Assembly: GCA_024710445.1 (NCBI GenBank)
Contig: JANJUT010000222.1
Span: forward strand, 1 to 9,293
Length of the DNA stretch: 9,293 nt
Direction: 5' to 3'
Origin: Thiobacillus sp.
GTDB taxonomy: Bacteria; Pseudomonadota; Gammaproteobacteria; Burkholderiales; Thiobacillaceae
The notes below the pieces were generated by a model. It made no database searches. It saw only the letters and a list, made by a program, of their open reading frames with translations, and was not told where the DNA came from. The number at the start of each line of letters is the position of its first letter. Within the stretch, counting starts at the first letter, position 1. Made by a program: the position numbers and the translations under genes. Of this stretch, positions 7,171 through 9,293 are shown piece by piece.

Positions 7171-8115
7171 ATGGCGACTCAACCTAACCAGGCGCTTCCC
7201 AACGGATACCGGCTGAACGAATACACCATCGTGCGCAAGATAGGCGGCGGTGGCTTCAGTATGGTGTACCTGGCACGTGACGAAAACAACCAGTCCGTGG
7301 CGATCAAGGAATATTTGCCGGGGCAACTGGTGTTGCGTACCGAAGGCTCGGTGATCGTGCAGGCCAACTCGACCGAGAACAACAATATTTTCCGCCATGG
7401 CATGAAGTGTTTTTTCGAGGAAGGCCGGGCGCTGGCGCGCATCGATCATCCCAATGTCATCCGTGTGACCAATTTTTTCCGCGCCAACGACACGGTCTAC
7501 ATGGTGATGCGCTTCGAGCGCGGCAAAACCCTGCAGCAGCATATTCAGGCCAACCGCGGCTCCATCCGCGAAAGTTTCATCCGGCGCGTGTTTGCCCAGT
7601 TGCTGAACGGTCTGCGCGAGGTGCATACGCACAAGCTGCTGCATCTCGATATCAAGCCGTCGAATCTGTATATCCGCCTGGACGGCTCGCCGGTGCTGAT
7701 TGACTTCGGCGCGGCGCGGCAGACCCTCACCCAGGAAGAGAGCAAGCTGCAGCCCATGTATACCCCGGGATTTGCCGCGCCCGAGCAGTATCACAACCGT
7801 GAACGGCTGGGCCCATGGTCCGATGTCTATAGCGTGGGGGCCAGTCTTTACGCCTGTCTGGCGGGCTATCCGCCGCAGTCGGCCGATGCGCGTTTGATCA
7901 ATGACAAGCTGGTGCCGGCAACGGTCAACTGGAAGGGGGCCTACTCCGACCAGTTGCTGGAAACCATCGATCATTGCCTCAAGCTCAATTACATGGAACG
8001 CCCGCAAAGCGTCTTCAGCTTGCAGAAGGTCCTGATGGATTGCACGGCGATGGCGCCACCCCGGCCTTCATTTTTATCGAGTATCAAGCGCTCACTCAGC
8101 AAAGATTTGTTCTAA
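7171..8115 (+). CDS. Soluble serine/threonine protein kinase (Hanks type)
   Basis: This protein transfers phosphate from ATP to Ser/Thr of partner proteins; its targets are unknown. It has 314 aa and is almost only a kinase domain. Visible elements are the glycine loop GGGGFSMVY at 25-33, the VAIK lysine at 46 followed by the EYLP motif common in one bacterial kinase subgroup, the helix C Glu near 83-84, the catalytic loop HLDIKPSN at 158-165, DFG at 178-180, APE at 203-205, WSDVYSVGA at 217-225 and the ERP arginine at 277. The Arg before the catalytic Asp is Leu, making it a non-RD kinase; the other catalytic residues are intact. I see no membrane segment, PASTA or other sensor domain, only a short basic C-terminal tail. 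The ATG at 7171 fits the domain start. The frame stays open back to an ATG at 7036 inside yicC, but that extension is unlike a kinase N-terminus. A PP2C phosphatase follows after 10 nt and is its likely antagonist. Confidence 0.93.
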   Translation: MATQPNQALPNGYRLNEYTIVRKIGGGGFSMVYLARDENNQSVAIKEYLPGQLVLRTEGSVIVQANSTENNNIFRHGMKCFFEEGRALARIDHPNVIRVTNFFRANDTVYMVMRFERGKTLQQHIQANRGSIRESFIRRVFAQLLNGLREVHTHKLLHLDIKPSNLYIRLDGSPVLIDFGAARQTLTQEESKLQPMYTPGFAAPEQYHNRERLGPWSDVYSVGASLYACLAGYPPQSADARLINDKLVPATVNWKGAYSDQLLETIDHCLKLNYMERPQSVFSLQKVLMDCTAMAPPRPSFLSSIKRSLSKDLF

Positions 8116-8125
8116 AGTATCGGCC

Positions 8126-9034
8126 ATGAAATTCACCATCTATCAGGCGTCACGCCAGGGCGGACGCAAAAACAATCAGGACCGGGTTGCTTACTCCTAC
8201 AGTCGCGACGCGCTGCTGATGGTGGTGGCGGACGGAATGGGCGGCCACATGCACGGTGAAATTGCCGCGCAGATTGCGGTGCAGACGCTTACCGACCAGT
8301 TTCAGAAACTGGCCAAGCCGCGGCTGGACGATCCGATGGCCTTCCTGTCGGACACGACGACGCGTGCCCATTTCGCCATCAACGACTACGCGGTTGAACA
8401 GGACCTGCTGGAAATTCCCCACACCACCTGCGTCGCTGCCGTGATCCAGGATAACACCGCGTACTGGGCACATGTGGGCGATTCACGCCTGTATCTGTTC
8501 AGCGATGGCAGCCTGATTGCGCGTACCGAAGACCACACTGCGGTAGCCCAACTGGTGCGCGACGGCATCATCAGCGAAGAGGAAGCCGGGCATCACCCGG
8601 AACGCAACAAGGTCTCCAACTGCCTGGGCGGCTATGTTTCGCCGCAGGTGGAATGCAATGCGCCGATTCCGCTGCACGACGCCGACACCATGCTGCTGTG
8701 CACCGACGGCATCTGGGGCATGATCAATGCCCATGAGTTGTCGGCCCTGCTGCACGCCTACACGCTGGATGATGCGGTACGTCATTTGATGGACCACGCC
8801 GAATTTCGCGGCGGCGAACACGGCGACAACCTCAGCCTCATCGCCATGACCTGGGGTGAGGCACGCATGCCGAGCAAGGATTCCATTTCCACCCTGGCGT
8901 TGCCGGATGGCGGCGTTACCACGCAGATCAATGCCATGCGCCCGCTGCCCGGCACCCCGGCAGTGTCGGATGACGAAATCGAACGCGCGATTGCCGAAAT
9001 CCAGCAGGCCATCCAGAAGATTTCCGCCAAGTAG
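8126..9034 (+). CDS. PP2C-family serine/threonine protein phosphatase
   Basis: PP2C enzymes are Mn/Mg-dependent phosphatases that remove phosphate from Ser/Thr, and this one probably reverses the upstream kinase. The product is 302 aa. The metal-binding motifs are all present: NNQD with Asp 19, ADGMGGH with Asp 36 and Gly 37, HVGDSRLY with Asp 119, CTDGIWG with Asp 194, and HGDNLSL with Asp 234 and Asn 235. The [15 protein letters not shown] segment after residue 135 is also typical of bacterial PP2C. The catalytic domain ends near 245. A C-terminal extension of about 56 residues follows, with a Ser/Thr-rich part (around 251-280) and a charged helix-like end from 281. No membrane segment is seen. 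The ATG is 10 nt after the kinase stop with no clear ribosome binding site, so the two genes are probably co-transcribed and translationally coupled. The substrate is unknown. Confidence 0.94.
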   Translation: MKFTIYQASRQGGRKNNQDRVAYSYSRDALLMVVADGMGGHMHGEIAAQIAVQTLTDQFQKLAKPRLDDPMAFLSDTTTRAHFAINDYAVEQDLLEIPHTTCVAAVIQDNTAYWAHVGDSRLYLFSDGSLIARTEDHTAVAQLVRDGIISEEEAGHHPERNKVSNCLGGYVSPQVECNAPIPLHDADTMLLCTDGIWGMINAHELSALLHAYTLDDAVRHLMDHAEFRGGEHGDNLSLIAMTWGEARMPSKDSISTLALPDGGVTTQINAMRPLPGTPAVSDDEIERAIAEIQQAIQKISAK

Positions 9035-9054
9035 GCTGCAGCAAGACAGGGTTG

Positions 9055-9080
9055 CGGGCATGGACAGCTGCCCATGCCCG
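9055..9080. repeat. 9-bp inverted repeat between the phosphatase gene and rph
   Basis: CGGGCATGG at 9055-9063 is a perfect inverted match to CCATGCCCG at 9072-9080, with an 8-nt loop. It lies 20 nt after the phosphatase stop. No T-run follows on either strand, so it is not a standard intrinsic terminator. It could stabilise the 3' end of the kinase/phosphatase mRNA or act as a protein-binding site, since its right arm covers the expected -35 position of the rph promoter candidate. Confidence 0.55.
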
Positions 9081-9092
9081 GAGTGGGCGCGG

Positions 9093-9098
9093 TAAAAT
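9093..9098 (+). promoter_or_regulatory. Candidate -10 element of the rph promoter
   Basis: TAAAAT, in a GGTAAAATCGCG context, is a good sigma-70 -10 match. It would start transcription about 20 nt before the rph ATG. I do not see a convincing -35 hexamer at 16-18 bp; the region there is GC-rich and belongs to the inverted repeat. Confidence 0.45.
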
Positions 9099-9126
9099 CG
9101 CGCTTTCCACTTTTCAGTCTGCAGCC

Positions 9127-9293
9127 ATGTCCACCCTTACCCGTCCCAGCGGCCGCGCGCCCGATGCACTGCGCACCCTGTCGTTCACCCGTGGTTTTAC
9201 CAAGCATGCCGAAGGCTCGGTGCTCGTCAGCATGGGCGATACCCGGGTGCTGTGCACCGCCAGCGTGCTCGACAGGATTCCGCCGCACAAAAA
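9127..9293 (+). CDS. rph: Ribonuclease PH, N-terminal part
   Basis: RNase PH is a phosphate-dependent 3'-to-5' exoribonuclease that trims the 3' ends of tRNA precursors. Only the first 55 codons are visible; the gene runs off the right edge. After an N-terminal [11 protein letters not shown], the stretch [20 protein letters not shown] followed by RVLCTASV matches the start of RNase PH closely (E. coli: [22 protein letters not shown]). The ATG at 9127 is three to four codons upstream of the usual R-P-x-G-R beginning and has no strong Shine-Dalgarno sequence. The gene follows the phosphatase after 92 nt and probably has its own promoter (TAAAAT at 9093). Together with yicC it preserves, at a distance, the rph/yicC linkage known from E. 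coli. Confidence 0.95.
   Translation, partial: MSTLTRPSGRAPDALRTLSFTRGFTKHAEGSVLVSMGDTRVLCTASVLDRIPPHK

Noticed and set aside
7093..8007. 304-codon minus-strand frame opposite the kinase
   Set aside because: All kinase motifs are on the + strand. The antisense product has no recognisable fold.
1..9293. Mobile element, prophage, CRISPR array, toxin-antitoxin pair or other defence system
   Set aside because: No transposase, integrase, evenly spaced repeats or small toxin-like gene pairs were seen. Gene content and order are those of a core chromosomal region.

Overview
The window is a GC-rich, gene-dense chromosomal segment. Protein sequences and gene order suggest a betaproteobacterium, perhaps of the Thiobacillus/Nitrosomonadales type, but the genus cannot be fixed by reading alone. 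Most of it is core housekeeping DNA. There are no tRNA or rRNA genes, CRISPR arrays, insertion sequences or phage genes, and I see no abrupt change in base composition.

Layout. At the left edge, the last 227 codons of a TRAP-transporter large membrane subunit (DctM type) run on the + strand. They end tail-to-tail with recG, and the two coding regions overlap by 15 bp. From about 7068 down to 672 a tightly packed minus-strand cluster reads yicC > gmk > rpoZ > spoT > ridA > recG. Gaps between genes are only 9 to 43 nt, which suggests one operon or a few overlapping transcripts. On the + strand from 7171, divergent from yicC, lie a soluble serine/threonine protein kinase and a PP2C phosphatase 10 nt apart. 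The 5' end of rph (RNase PH) follows and is cut by the right edge.

How the genes fit together. The minus-strand cluster links guanine nucleotide supply (gmk), RNA polymerase assembly (rpoZ) and the stringent response (spoT) with RNA turnover (yicC), metabolite damage control (ridA) and replication-fork rescue (recG). In E. coli the order gmk-rpoZ-spoT-trmH-recG is known; here ridA takes the trmH slot. In E. coli yicC and rph are direct divergent neighbours; here the kinase/phosphatase pair sits between them. That pair has no assigned pathway and is the least understood part of the window.

Non-coding DNA. The only sizeable intergenic stretches are 7069-7170 (yicC/kinase divergent region, with interlaced inverted repeats) and 9035-9126 (phosphatase/rph gap, with a 9-bp hairpin and a TAAAAT box). 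No gene-free stretch exceeds 300 bp. I found no clear case for an entirely new system. The kinase/phosphatase locus and its repeat-bearing promoter region are the best leads.
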